A stretch of DNA of 64,000 nt from Deltaproteobacteria bacterium (lineage in GTDB: Bacteria > Myxococcota_A > UBA9160 > UBA6930): NCBI GenBank assembly GCA_029261795.1, contig JAJDAP010000014.1:1-64000 (forward strand), written 5' to 3'. Shown here in pieces: positions 33,254-42,310 of the stretch (positions are counted from its first letter, which is position 1; every line of letters begins with the position of its first letter). Below the pieces are notes generated by a model. It had not been told where the DNA came from and did not search any database. It saw nothing but the letters and a program-made list of their open reading frames with translations. The position numbers and the translations under genes are program-made.

Positions 33254-34633
33254 CTACCAGGCCGCGATCCGTTGCCGGAAGCCGCGCAAGCGTGGTCCGA
33301 GTTCTTGCCCGTTCCGGTCGAGATAGCCCGCGACCAGGATCACGAGGATGCCTAGCAGGGCGAGGCTACCGAAGCGCGTGTACGCGTAGAGCATCACCGC
33401 GTATCGGACGTGGAAGGCGAGGGCGAAGACCACGCCGGCCAGGCCTGCGAGGAAGAGTGGACGTCTTTCGTTCAGGTAGCCCAGACAGACCGCACCGATC
33501 GAGACCGCGAAACACGCCGCCGAGGTGAGGACGTCCGGGCTCTGGATCAAATCCAGGCTCAAGCCGCCTAGCAAGGACACGCCCGCGATCATCCTGAACT
33601 CTTCACCCCAGCGCGCGGTCCCGCCAACCAGTGAGAACGTGGTGGCGCCGAGGGCGAAGATCAGTGCGGCGAAGGGCAACCCGTAGGTGGCGGCCATTCC
33701 GAGCGACATCGCTGTGCCCGCTGCGAACCCGGACGCCACGCTGAGGGAGCCCAGGCTCAGGAAGCGCGTCATCGCCTGCAGGCCTTCCCCGAGGCGCGAG
33801 AGCTGCGAGAGAGCCAGGAGGGCGATCGCGAAGGCCCCGGAGACACCGGCGAACCAGGCCGCCGAGAGGTCGTAGTGCAGGGCGCTGCGGATCATCATCA
33901 GCACCGGCGGCGCCATCAGCATGGTGCGCACGAAGCCGCCTTCGAGGGTGCGGAGCGCCGCGTCGCGGGAGAAGGCCCGCCATTCCGCCGCGATCAGACC
34001 CAGGAAGAACGTGCCCGCGACCAGGGTCACGACCTCGGGATCGCGTGTCGGCAACAGCAAGAACGCGTTGCCGAGCAGGTAGGCCAGCCCCATCGGCCAG
34101 GCTTGGGAGCGCGCCAGGGTGAGGAACGCGAAGCCGACCACGGGGATTGCGACCGCGGCCGTGACCCCGAGCGCCAACACGGCAGCAGAATGGCTCCCGG
34201 CCACCCAGGTGGCGTAGCTCGGAAGCTGGGCGAGGACGCCCTCCGAACCGAAGCGCGAGAGCAGCAAGCCGCCAAGGATGCAGGAGAGAACGGGGATGAA
34301 TGCCGCCGCAACCGCAAGAAAGGTTCGTGCCGATTTCGTGTCGCGAAGCCGGGTGCCGCAGAAGACGCCGATCCCGGCGACCAGGGCGGGGTGCGCGAGC
34401 AGCGTGAAGTAACGCAACAGGTCGCCGCCTTCTTCCCAGCGTTGCACCAGGAATGTGGAGGCGGAGGCCAGCAGGGCGACCGCACCGATCAGCCGCAGGA
34501 TGCGGGTGAGTGGGGCGATTCCGCGCGGCTCGGGCGCTGCCGCGTTCGACGCGGTGCTCGAGGGTCCGGTCGGCGGATCGAGCCGCGGCTCGATCTCGCT
34601 CTCGTCAGCGAAGCTCGTGGGCCATTCACTCAT
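33254..34633 (-). CDS. Multi-pass membrane protein coupled to the PspA-family gene
   Basis: This 459-residue protein has about twelve hydrophobic segments after a Pro/Glu-rich cytoplasmic start (ESEIEPRLDPPTGPSS). Representative helices are ILRLIGAVALLASASTFLV and LAHPALVAGIGVFC. The fold resembles multi-pass DUF2157/DUF2339-type membrane proteins only in general. Its ATG overlaps the stop of the PspA-like gene (ATGA), so the two are made together. A link to membrane stress is inferred from that coupling and from the sigma-54-type promoter upstream. No catalytic motif was seen. Confidence 0.72.
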   Translation of the reverse strand: MSEWPTSFADESEIEPRLDPPTGPSSTASNAAAPEPRGIAPLTRILRLIGAVALLASASTFLVQRWEEGGDLLRYFTLLAHPALVAGIGVFCGTRLRDTKSARTFLAVAAAFIPVLSCILGGLLLSRFGSEGVLAQLPSYATWVAGSHSAAVLALGVTAAVAIPVVGFAFLTLARSQAWPMGLAYLLGNAFLLLPTRDPEVVTLVAGTFFLGLIAAEWRAFSRDAALRTLEGGFVRTMLMAPPVLMMIRSALHYDLSAAWFAGVSGAFAIALLALSQLSRLGEGLQAMTRFLSLGSLSVASGFAAGTAMSLGMAATYGLPFAALIFALGATTFSLVGGTARWGEEFRMIAGVSLLGGLSLDLIQSPDVLTSAACFAVSIGAVCLGYLNERRPLFLAGLAGVVFALAFHVRYAVMLYAYTRFGSLALLGILVILVAGYLDRNGQELGPRLRGFRQRIAAW

Positions 34634-35283
34634 TGGGTCACCTCGGGCGCGGCACCGAGCAGGCTGTCCAGTTCGGCGCGAAGTGCGGCGTCCTCCTCTT
34701 CCCGGGAAAACGCATGCTCGAAGGCGTCGGGATCGTCATCGCGACCGAAACCCACCTCGCGCTCGGAGATCTGCACCTCCCAGCGATCGAAGAGGTCTTC
34801 GATCGGACCGGGGCCGACCTCGCTCACGTCGAGGCCCGAGAGCGCCACCGCCCGCGACTCCCGAGCCGCCAGCACATGCTTGTGCTCTTCCAGGTGGGAG
34901 AGCCGCTCCTGGATGCGATTCACGTCGGCGGCCAGCTCGGTCTCGAGCCGTTCGTGCTCGACACGCCGGGCCTCGAGCACCCGAGCCCGCCGCCCGGCCT
35001 CGCGGGCGCGGCGCAGGCATTCGATCGCGGCCGCCTCGTCTTCGCTGGCTTTGCGCTGGGCCCGCTCACGCCAACTGGTCTCGGCTTCCTGGGCCTCTTC
35101 GATGCGGGCGCGAAGCTGCTTGCCGTCGGCGCGAACCCGGCGGAGTTGCACGCGGGCGCGGGCGGCGGCACCACGCACCTCCTGGATGGCGCTACGCGCC
35201 AACGCCTCATGGTTCTCGATGCGGCTCACCATCCCGTCGATGCGGGTGGCCAGCGTGTGGGTCCAGAGTCGGATGTTCTGCAT
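34630..35283 (-). CDS. PspA/IM30-family protein
   Basis: This 217-residue protein is almost all helix with long charged heptads (residues about 18-170, such as RGAAARARVQLRRVRADGKQ) and the family ending: LFDRWEVQISEREVGF and EEEDAALRAELDSLLG. PspA/IM30 proteins form ESCRT-III-like polymers on the inner membrane and protect it under stress. The N-terminus (MQNIRLWTHTLATRIDGMV) lacks the standard amphipathic MGIFSR start, so it may be a divergent member. GGAGAGCG precedes the ATG. It is the first gene of a two-gene operon and has a possible sigma-54 promoter about 47 bp upstream. Confidence 0.72.
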   Translation of the reverse strand: MQNIRLWTHTLATRIDGMVSRIENHEALARSAIQEVRGAAARARVQLRRVRADGKQLRARIEEAQEAETSWRERAQRKASEDEAAAIECLRRAREAGRRARVLEARRVEHERLETELAADVNRIQERLSHLEEHKHVLAARESRAVALSGLDVSEVGPGPIEDLFDRWEVQISEREVGFGRDDDPDAFEHAFSREEEDAALRAELDSLLGAAPEVTQ

Positions 35284-35329
35284 GGGTCGCTCTCCTCGAT
35301 GACACGGTTGGGGTGTGCGAGGAGCTGAG

Positions 35330-35345
35330 TGCAGCGCTCATGCCA
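35330..35345 (-). promoter_or_regulatory. Putative sigma-54 promoter of the PspA-like operon
   Basis: On the minus strand the bases read TGGCATGAGCGCTGCA. It has GG and GC separated by exactly ten bases, the -24/-12 rule of sigma-54 promoters (consensus TGGCAC-N5-TTGC). Predicted transcription would start near 35319, about 36 bp before the ATG at 35283. Classic psp operons use sigma-54 with PspF; no PspF gene is in the window. One exact-spacing match can occur by chance in 195 bp. Confidence 0.42.
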
Positions 35346-35477
35346 GGTGGGGCCCAGGACCGAAAAAGTCTCTTGATTTCAGGTAGTTGAGAATGAACGA
35401 TGCAAGTCGAATCGAGTACCTGTCGGGGTTCTCGGAGTCCATGCGCTGTACAGCGCCCGGACACTCCAGGTACAGCT

Positions 35478-35873
35478 TCAGACCCGTTCGCGGTCCGTCT
35501 GGGTGCGGCTCTCGGTGAGCATGAACGTTCCTGAGGCTCGGCACACGACGCGTTGCTCGGAATCCGTCAGGGTTGATTCTACGAAGGCGGTGTTTCGCGT
35601 CATCGTCAGGACACGGGCCTCGGCGCGCAGGCTGCCGTGCTGGACCGGTCGGAAATAGTTGATCTTGGCTTCGAGGGTGGCGCAGCCGCGGCCCTCCGGG
35701 AGCTTCGAGATCACCGCGCGGCCCATGGCGGTATCGAGCATGGTGAAGAAGACCCCACCGTGGACGCGATCGGCCGTGCTCATGTGGAGGTCTTCGAGCG
35801 CGCATTCCATGATGCAGACGCCGCCCTCGAAGGAGACCGTGCGGATTCCGATGCGTTCGGTGAAGTCACCCAT
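35478..35873 (-). CDS. PaaI-family hotdog thioesterase
   Basis: This 131-residue protein has the PaaI signature VHGGVFFTMLDTAMGRAV (residues about 38-55), with HGG and an acidic Asp at the active site. It also shows strand TLEAKINYFRPVQHGSLRAEARV and a final strand RASGTFMLT. Hotdog thioesterases hydrolyse CoA thioesters, in keeping with the acyl-CoA genes nearby. It is divergent from the cytochrome gene 55 bp away. The 194 bp between this gene and the PspA start hold no gene, only the promoter region. Confidence 0.85.
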   Translation of the reverse strand: MGDFTERIGIRTVSFEGGVCIMECALEDLHMSTADRVHGGVFFTMLDTAMGRAVISKLPEGRGCATLEAKINYFRPVQHGSLRAEARVLTMTRNTAFVESTLTDSEQRVVCRASGTFMLTESRTQTDRERV

Positions 35874-35928
35874 GGCTACGGATCTAGCGGTTGCGTCGGG
35901 TGCGGCGCAAGCGGCTATCGTCGTCGCG

Positions 35929-36753
35929 ATGCGGATCCTCGCGGTGGCATGGCTGTTGGCGGTCCTTCTCGGCGCGAGCGCGAACGCTGATGAAGCGGCG
36001 CTCTCGTTCGTGTGGCGTGGCCAGGTACGCGAGTTGCCGAAGGAAACCCTCCGTGCGGCCTGCGCGTTGGCCGTCGTCGAAGTCGACGACCCCTACTACC
36101 GGACGCGCAAGCGCTTCCGCGCCTGTCCCCTGCAGCGCGTACTCGAACTCGGCTTCGGCGACCCGCAAGTCGTGGCTGGCCAGGACCTGCTGCTACGCGC
36201 CATCGATGGCTACACGCGTTCGGTCGCCGGCGACCAGTTGTTGCTGGCGGGCGCCCATCTGGCCTTCGAAGATGTCGACCACGAGGCCGGCGGTTTCTTC
36301 CCGATCGATCGACGCCAGCTGGATCCGGCCCCGTTCTACCTGATCTGGGAAGGCGAAGGGCGCAGCGATACCTCGGCCTGGCCCTGGCCCTATCAATTGC
36401 GCGCCATCGAGATCGCACCCTTCGAAGCGCGCTTTCCCCACACGGTGCCCGAAGGCGCGTCTGCGGAATCAGCCGAGGCCCGTGGCTATGCGCTGTTTCG
36501 TCGGGAGTGTTTCTCCTGTCATGCGATCAACGGCGAGGGCGGCATGGTCGGGCCGGACCTGAACGTTCCCCAGAGCATCACGGCCTATCGAGACGTCGAG
36601 CAGATCCGCGCGTTCGTGCGAGATCCGGCCACGTTCCGATACACGACCATGCCATCCCACGAACACCTGAGCGAAGCCGATCTCGACGATCTGATCGCGT
36701 ACCTCCGGCGCATGGGCCAACTCCAACACGATCCCGGAGGGCCTGCTCATTAA
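35929..36753 (+). CDS. Exported c-type cytochrome with an N-terminal unassigned domain
   Basis: This 274-residue protein has a signal peptide (MRILAVAWLLAVLLGASANA), an N-terminal domain of about 150 residues, and a single haem domain with CFSCH (194-198) and Met241 (TTMPSH) as likely axial ligand. EGGMVGPDLN and LDDLIAYLRRM are cytochrome-c core features. The N-terminal part (YLIWEGEGRSDTSAWPWPYQ) recalls domains found in front of cytochromes but cannot be assigned by eye. It is periplasmic and probably carries electrons for an unidentified oxidoreductase. The start follows a divergent 55-bp gap. Confidence 0.82.
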   Translation: MRILAVAWLLAVLLGASANADEAALSFVWRGQVRELPKETLRAACALAVVEVDDPYYRTRKRFRACPLQRVLELGFGDPQVVAGQDLLLRAIDGYTRSVAGDQLLLAGAHLAFEDVDHEAGGFFPIDRRQLDPAPFYLIWEGEGRSDTSAWPWPYQLRAIEIAPFEARFPHTVPEGASAESAEARGYALFRRECFSCHAINGEGGMVGPDLNVPQSITAYRDVEQIRAFVRDPATFRYTTMPSHEHLSEADLDDLIAYLRRMGQLQHDPGGPAH

Positions 36754-36766
36754 TTCTTCAACGACC

Positions 36767-37596
36767 GTGGGCCTGCTCCATCCCGGCGAGATGGGGGCCA
36801 GTGTCGGTGCTGCGGCGCGTGCCGCCGGGGCGCGCGTGCTGTGGTGCCCTGAGGGCCGCAGCGCGGCAACGCGCGGCCGGGCCGAGGCCGCCGGGCTCGA
36901 GGCACGCCCCACGCTCCAGGCGCTCTGCGATGAGAGCGAAGTGATCGTCTCGGTCTGTCCGCCCGCGAGCGCTGCGGCCCTGGCGGTCGCAGTCGCCGAA
37001 ACGGGCTTCGAAGGCAGCTTCGTCGACGCCAACGCGATCGCGCCCCGTACCGTGCGCGAACTGGCCGAATGCTTCGATCCGGCCCGGGTCGGCTTCGTGG
37101 ATGGCGGCCTGATCGGACCGCCGGCCTGGCGCGCGGGGACGACCCGGCTGCATCTCTCGGGCGACGGCGCCGAGGCGATCGCCGCCGGGTTCGACGCTCC
37201 CCACTGGAGGCACACGTCGTTGGCGGCGGCATCGGTGCCGCATCGGCCTTGAAGATGGTGTTCGCTGCCCAGACCAAGGGGCATTCGGCGCTATTGGTTG
37301 CCACCCTGGCGACCGCGGCCGCTCACGGGGTCGAAGAAGCGCTGCTCGCGGAATGGGAGAAGACCCAGCCGGCCCTCGTCGCGCGCGCCTCCGCGATGGC
37401 GCCGATGCTCGCGGAGAAGGCCTGGCGTTTCGAGGGCGAGATGCTCGAGATCGCCGAGACCTTCGACGCCGCCGGCTTGCCCGCCGGCTTCCACGAAGCT
37501 GCTGCCGAACTCTACGGCCGGCTGGCCGAGTTCAAGGACGCTGAATCTCCGGCGTTGGCCCTGCTGCTTGCGCGGCTGCGCAAAGCGAGGAGTTGA
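36767..37596 (+). pseudogene. 6-phosphogluconate-dehydrogenase-like NAD(P) oxidoreductase, broken by one missing base
   Basis: Two frames form one protein. The first (36767-37252) has VGLLHPGEMGASVG, the NAD(P) site, and FVDANAIAPRT; the second continues from HVVGGGIGAASALKM to the DUF1932-like helix bundle (AEWEKTQPALVARAS to LLLARLRKARS). Homology would pass from frame one to frame two near base 37197; one lost base around GACGCTCC makes the shift. After that point frame one reads only 18 unrelated residues before stopping. A real mutation or a sequencing error in a CCCC run is equally possible. A GTG start at 36767 is tentative. The length if joined is about 275 residues, normal for the family. 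Confidence 0.82.
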
Positions 37597-37706
37597 TGCA
37601 ACCTCTCCAGTCCACCTGCCACGGGATCTCCAGCGATGATTGATTTCCATCCGGGCGCCACGCCCAAAGCGGCTGCCGTTCGATTCCTCGGTCCCAGGGT
37701 TTCCCG

Positions 37707-38567
37707 GTGAAGCGTGCGCTGGTCCTCGGTGGTGGCGGGGTGGTCGGCGTCGCGTGGGAAACGGCGATCGTCACGGGTCTCCTGGAGAAGGGCGTCGATC
37801 TGCGGGAGGCGGACCTGATCGTGGGAACCTCGGCCGGCAGCATGGTCGGCAGCAGGCTGGCCGGCGGCCAGGACCTGCGTGCGCCGCTCGGCAAGCCGCT
37901 CACGGCGGTACCGATCCCGGCCGAAGGTCCGGACCTCCCGAAGCTGCGCGACATCTTCGGAAGATGGTCGAGCGTCGATACGGTAACCCCTGAATTCTGC
38001 AGAGAGATTGGATCACTCTCTCTGGCCGCCAAGACGGCGACCGAGGCCGAGTGGATCGCCAGCACGGGTGGCAGCCTCGGGGTCGAGGACTGGCCGGCGA
38101 CGGCGTTGCGGATCTCGGCGGTCAACGCTCGCAGTGGCGAGCGCGTGCTCTGGTCCGGGGCCTCCGGCGAAGCGCTGGCACCAGCGGTGGCTTCCTCGTG
38201 TGCCGTCCCGGGCATGTTCCCGCCGATCACGATCGGGGCCGAGCGTTATGTCGATGGCGGTGTCTGGAGCGGTACGAATGCAGACGCCGCACTCGAGATC
38301 GCACCCGAGCTCGTGGTCGTGATCGCGCCGATCACCGAAGGCACCGCAAGTTTCGGCGCGCTGGCCGATCGCAGTCTGCTGGCCGAGGTGGCGGCCTGCG
38401 AAAGTGCCGGCGCCAATGTGGTCGTCGTCGTTCCCGGCGTCGCCGAGAAAGCCGCCTTCGGTCCGGACCTGATGTCGCCGGCCGCGGCGACGGAAGCTGC
38501 AGCCGCCGGTCTTTCGCGCGGTCACGAACTGGCAAAGGCGGCGCTCGCCGTCTGGAATGTCGGATGA
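37707..38567 (+). CDS. Patatin-like phospholipase
   Basis: This 286-residue serine lipase of the patatin family has the oxyanion loop GGGGVVG (8-14), nucleophile motif GTSAGS with Ser42, ASSCAVPGMFPP (162-173), and catalytic Asp183 in DGG. It probably cleaves lipid acyl esters at the membrane. It starts at GTG 37707 with KRALVLGGG next. Its stop overlaps the dioxygenase start (ATGA). The residues after DGG (TNADAALEIAPELVVVIAP) are the family end. The 110 bp before it, after the broken gene, hold nothing recognised. Confidence 0.9.
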   Translation: MKRALVLGGGGVVGVAWETAIVTGLLEKGVDLREADLIVGTSAGSMVGSRLAGGQDLRAPLGKPLTAVPIPAEGPDLPKLRDIFGRWSSVDTVTPEFCREIGSLSLAAKTATEAEWIASTGGSLGVEDWPATALRISAVNARSGERVLWSGASGEALAPAVASSCAVPGMFPPITIGAERYVDGGVWSGTNADAALEIAPELVVVIAPITEGTASFGALADRSLLAEVAACESAGANVVVVVPGVAEKAAFGPDLMSPAAATEAAAAGLSRGHELAKAALAVWNVG

Positions 38568-39412
38568 GCCTCGAGGTCCGACCCCTGGCCGGTGCCCTGG
38601 GTGCCGAGGTCGTCGGCGTAGACCTGCGTAAGCTCGATCCCGGGGACGAGGCAGCGCTCCAGGCCGCGTTCCTCGAGTACCACGTGTTGGCGATTCGCGA
38701 TCAGGCGCTGACGCGCGGCGAGCAACTCGCCTTCGCGCGCAGCTTCGGCGAGCCCGAGGTTCACCCGATCGTCGACGGGACGTCCGCCCATCCCGATGTG
38801 ATTCGCGTGCACAAGCCCGCCGGAGAGTCCGCCAGTTTCGGCGTGGGTTGGCACACGGACAACTCGTTCTTCGAGGCGCCCAGCGGGGCCACCGTCTTGT
38901 ATGGCGAGGTCATTCCCACGAGCGGCGGGGACACTCTCTACGCCAACATGGAGGAGGTCTGGGCCACGCTCTCGGAACCGCTCCGCTCACGGCTCGGTGC
39001 CATGCGCGCCGTGCACAGCGCGAGCCGCGCCTACGACCCGGCACTGGTGGGGAGCGAGAAGTACGAGGGCACGGCCTCGCTGACCTATCGCTATTCCGAG
39101 GCGGTGACTGCCGAGGTCGTGCATCCGATCGCGCGGCAGCATCCGGAAACCGGCCGCACCAGTCTCTACGTGAACCCGATGTTCACCCAGCGTATCGAGG
39201 GCCTTTCGCAGGCAGAGAGCGATGCCATCCTCGGCTTCTTGTTCAGCCATGCCGCCGAGCCGGATCACACCTGTCGCGTTCGCTGGCAGCCCGGCACCGT
39301 CACGCTCTGGGACAACCGTTGTGTCTGGCACTACGCCATGGACGACTACCGCGACCACGAACGCCTGATGTATCGCGTGACGCTGGCGGGCGAGGTTCCG
39401 ATTCCGGCATGA
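38564..39412 (+). CDS. TauD/TfdA-family Fe(II)/2-oxoglutarate dioxygenase
   Basis: This 282-residue enzyme shows the facial triad: His97 and Asp99 in GWHTDNSFF, distal His256 in NRCVWHYAMDDY, and a 2-oxoglutarate-binding Arg near 271 (LMYRVTL). The opening LAGALGAEVVGVDL is characteristic of TauD. The substrate may be a sulfonate, chlorophenoxyacetate or another carboxylate; sequence cannot tell. It is coupled to the patatin gene before it and to the amidotransferase gene after it by 4-nt overlaps. Confidence 0.9.
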   Translation: MSLEVRPLAGALGAEVVGVDLRKLDPGDEAALQAAFLEYHVLAIRDQALTRGEQLAFARSFGEPEVHPIVDGTSAHPDVIRVHKPAGESASFGVGWHTDNSFFEAPSGATVLYGEVIPTSGGDTLYANMEEVWATLSEPLRSRLGAMRAVHSASRAYDPALVGSEKYEGTASLTYRYSEAVTAEVVHPIARQHPETGRTSLYVNPMFTQRIEGLSQAESDAILGFLFSHAAEPDHTCRVRWQPGTVTLWDNRCVWHYAMDDYRDHERLMYRVTLAGEVPIPA

Positions 39413-40212
39413 CGCTGCGGCTGCTGGTCTTCGATGCCTATGACAGCCAGGGTCGGGAGGCACTCCACGGAGCCGGATGTACCGAAGCCGGTGAACTGTA
39501 CGCCCGCCTGCTGCGCGGCCTGCGCCCAGATGCCACGGTCGAGATCCGATTTCCAGCGGATGGTGAGCCGGACCTCGGCGAAGGCCTTGGCGGCTATGAC
39601 GGGATCTGCTGGACCGGCTCGAGCCTGACGATCCACCAGGAAGGGGACGTGCGCGTGCGCCGACAGATCGCGCTGTGCGGTGCCGCCTTCGAGCGCGGGG
39701 TTCCCCAGTTCGGCAGCTGCTTCGCCGCCCAGCTCGCGGCGACGACGGCGGGCGGTCGCTGTGCGCCGAGCCCCAGGGGCCGCGAGTTCGGTGTCTCATC
39801 CGACATCGTCCAGAATCCAGCCGGCGCCGCGCATCCGATGTTCGAGGGGAAGGCGCAGCGCTTCGATGCGTTGACCAGCCACGAGGACGAGATCGTCGCG
39901 TTGCCTCGCGGCGCCACGGTCCTGGCGTCCAACGCCTGGAGCGAGGCCCAGGCCCTCGATGTCCGCCACGGCGCCGGTTCGTTCTGGGCGGTCCAGTACC
40001 ACCCGGAGTACGACCTGCGCGAGATCGCGCGGCTGTGTCCCCTGCGTGCGGAGCAACTGATCGCCCAGGGCCAGTTCGCGGACCCCGGTGACGCGCGCGC
40101 CTGGGCCGCCGAGATGGAACGTGCCCACGCGACCCCGGACGAGCCGACTCCGGGCCGCCCGGACGAACGGCCCGAACTGGCCAACTGGCTCCGCTACCAG
40201 GTGGAGGCCTAG
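39409..40212 (+). CDS. Class I glutamine amidotransferase (GMP-synthase-like)
   Basis: This 267-residue protein has GATase-1 motifs: nucleophile Cys104 in PQFGSCFAAQ and His198/Glu200 in VQYHPEYD. No synthetase domain is attached. Lone class I amidotransferases of this type often act as gamma-glutamyl hydrolases or peptidases; which one applies here is unknown. ATG 39409 overlaps the dioxygenase stop (ATGA). About 65 residues at the C-terminus are charged and Pro-rich (HATPDEPTPGRPDERPE) and may be flexible. The odd patatin/TauD/GATase trio is noted as a finding. Confidence 0.85.
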   Translation: MTLRLLVFDAYDSQGREALHGAGCTEAGELYARLLRGLRPDATVEIRFPADGEPDLGEGLGGYDGICWTGSSLTIHQEGDVRVRRQIALCGAAFERGVPQFGSCFAAQLAATTAGGRCAPSPRGREFGVSSDIVQNPAGAAHPMFEGKAQRFDALTSHEDEIVALPRGATVLASNAWSEAQALDVRHGAGSFWAVQYHPEYDLREIARLCPLRAEQLIAQGQFADPGDARAWAAEMERAHATPDEPTPGRPDERPELANWLRYQVEA

Positions 40213-40245
40213 CGAACCGGGGGCCTGGTCCCGATGGATCGTGGC

Positions 40246-42213
40246 TCAGGGAAGCGGCGTGATCGGATCGAGGCTGATGCCGTGGCTCGTCAGCATCAGC
40301 AGGGTTCCGTTGCCGCTACGGGCGATGGCGACGCTGCTTGTCGTCTGCCCGCCGATCGTCTCGATCTCGTTGAGGTCGACGAAAGCGCCGTCGCCGTTGC
40401 GATCGTGGATCAGCACGAGGTCGCCGTTGGTTGCGGCGATGGCGATGTTGCCGCTGGCGTCGACGTCGCAACCGTCGTCTGCGGTGATGCCGAAGCTCAG
40501 GTCCTCTCCCGGACCGGTCAGGTCGCCATTGCCGTCGAGGTCGCGTCGTAGGTGGAGATCGGAATCGTTTCCGTGCACGACGACCAGTCGGCCGTTCGCA
40601 TCGAAGTCGGCGCCCACGCAGTCGACGCTACCGGTGGTCAGATCGGTGGCGATTTCGAGCACGCCGTTTCCATCGCGATCCCACAGCAGGCGCAACGCCC
40701 CAGCGAGCGAGGGGTCGTGGCTGAGGTAGGCCAGGCCTCCGACGGGATCCCAGGCGAGGTCCGAGCGCTCGCCCGGCAGGCTTCCGCGGGTCTCGGCGAC
40801 GACGAGTTCGTTCGCTCCGAGCAGGTCGCCATTTCCGTCGCGGTCGTGGAAGACGATGGCTTCGACGCTTCCCTTGTGCTCGCGGACGTAGCCGCCGAGG
40901 AAGCCATCCGCGGCGTCGAACGCGATTTCGAGGCCCTCACCCTTTCCGACGTTCCTCTCGAGTGTGTCGATCAGGATCCGGTCGCCGAAGTCGAAGAAGC
41001 CGTCGTCGTCCAGATCCGGGAGGAGTTCGACACGGTTGGCGAAGAGGGCGTTTCGCAGACTCAGCATGTAGAGCCGGCCGGCGCTGTTCCAGTTGATGTC
41101 CGCGTTGAACTCGGGGTACCGCGACAACGAGCCGAGCGCGAGCTGGCCGTCGTCCATGGTGTCGATTCGATAGGTCACCCGCGAACCCGCCACGAGCTGG
41201 TCCATGCCGCGGGTTTCGAGCGACAGGAAGCTCGAGCCGACCGAGGAGCCAGGTAGCGCCGACGGCTTCGCCATCGCCGGGGAGAGCGAAGTGACCGTGA
41301 GGCTGTTCGAGACCTCGCCATTCAGGTTCTTGACGATCAACGGATGTCCGCCGAGCAGTAGCGGGGGCACCCCGATTTGGAACGTCGAGGCCGTGACGCT
41401 GGCGATCGGCGTCGGGTTCCCCGATAGCGTCGCGCTGAGGCCCGCGCGGAATCCCTTTCCCGTAACGAGCAGGGTCGTCGGGAAGCCGGTCAGAGCATTG
41501 CCCGACAGCGTAATCAGCTTGGGTGTTGCGAGGTTGATGTCCGTGCCGTCGGAGAACTCCGTAGCGTCGATGGTTCCGTCGTCATCGTTGTCGCTATCGA
41601 TCCAGTTCGGGGTTCCGTCGCCATCGGTATCCTGAAGTCCCTCGCGAGGGTCCTTGTTAGGCGGTCCCCCATCGACATTCAGGTGCTCCCAGATCGAGTC
41701 GATGATCGCGGCGTCGACACCACCCGGCGTCGCAATGTCTCCGGCCGTGTCGGCGAAGCGCGATCGGTTGGTTTCGAGGGCGCGCATGGCGAAGGGCACC
41801 GAGGCGAGCCGAATTCGCGGCCGCGGCCCTGGCTCTCCGACGACGGTGATCTCGGCGAATCGGTCGCCGCCAACGCCGGGGAAGTTGATCGCTACCGCGG
41901 CGACCACGAGCGCGGTGAGCGGCGCTTCTGGATCCGACTCGGGCGCACCGAAGGGCCCGACGCGGAGGTTGAAGTCACCGTCGACGCCCAGCGGGACCGC
42001 GGCGTACACCTGCTTGTAGAGCAGCTTGCCGGTGAACCCACTACTCCAGATCCGGTACTCGAGATCGACCGGGCCGAGGACGGGTGCGCCCAGATCGTCC
42101 AGGAGCTGGTCCTGCAGCTCGAACTCGGCAGACACGAACGGCGGGATCGCCGCAATGGGAGACGCCAGGGCGAGCAGAGCGGTGATGAGGAGGATCGATC
42201 GGTGGGCCTGCAT
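40246..42213 (-). CDS. Secreted protein with calcium-binding TSP3-type repeats
   Basis: This 655-residue protein has a signal peptide (MQAHRSILLITALLALASPIAA). Residues about 190-230 carry TSP3-like calcium repeats (DTDGDGTPNWIDSDNDDD), followed by an IPT/TIG-like region (TGFPTTLLVTGKGFRAGLSATLSG). The C-terminal half has repeated DRDGNGD-style loops (HDRDGNGDLLG, DLDGNGDLTG, HDRNGDGAF) in a propeller-like pattern. It is probably attached to or released from the cell surface, perhaps in adhesion. No lipobox or sorting signal was seen. The ATG at 42211-42213 gives the signal peptide; the frame continues 47 codons upstream without one. Confidence 0.8.
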   Translation of the reverse strand: MQAHRSILLITALLALASPIAAIPPFVSAEFELQDQLLDDLGAPVLGPVDLEYRIWSSGFTGKLLYKQVYAAVPLGVDGDFNLRVGPFGAPESDPEAPLTALVVAAVAINFPGVGGDRFAEITVVGEPGPRPRIRLASVPFAMRALETNRSRFADTAGDIATPGGVDAAIIDSIWEHLNVDGGPPNKDPREGLQDTDGDGTPNWIDSDNDDDGTIDATEFSDGTDINLATPKLITLSGNALTGFPTTLLVTGKGFRAGLSATLSGNPTPIASVTASTFQIGVPPLLLGGHPLIVKNLNGEVSNSLTVTSLSPAMAKPSALPGSSVGSSFLSLETRGMDQLVAGSRVTYRIDTMDDGQLALGSLSRYPEFNADINWNSAGRLYMLSLRNALFANRVELLPDLDDDGFFDFGDRILIDTLERNVGKGEGLEIAFDAADGFLGGYVREHKGSVEAIVFHDRDGNGDLLGANELVVAETRGSLPGERSDLAWDPVGGLAYLSHDPSLAGALRLLWDRDGNGVLEIATDLTTGSVDCVGADFDANGRLVVVHGNDSDLHLRRDLDGNGDLTGPGEDLSFGITADDGCDVDASGNIAIAATNGDLVLIHDRNGDGAFVDLNEIETIGGQTTSSVAIARSGNGTLLMLTSHGISLDPITPLP

Positions 42214-42310
42214 GGGAATTCCGGATCCGCCGAGCAGAAAGGGGTGGTTTTGCCCCGGAGGCCGCATTGTCGCACAGCCGGGCAGCCGTGGGAGAACCCG
42301 AATTGCCGGG

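Noticed and set aside
36767..37596. Two separate short genes for the 6-phosphogluconate-dehydrogenase-like region
   Set aside because: Neither frame is a full family domain alone; homology is continuous across the frame change, so one broken gene is the better call.
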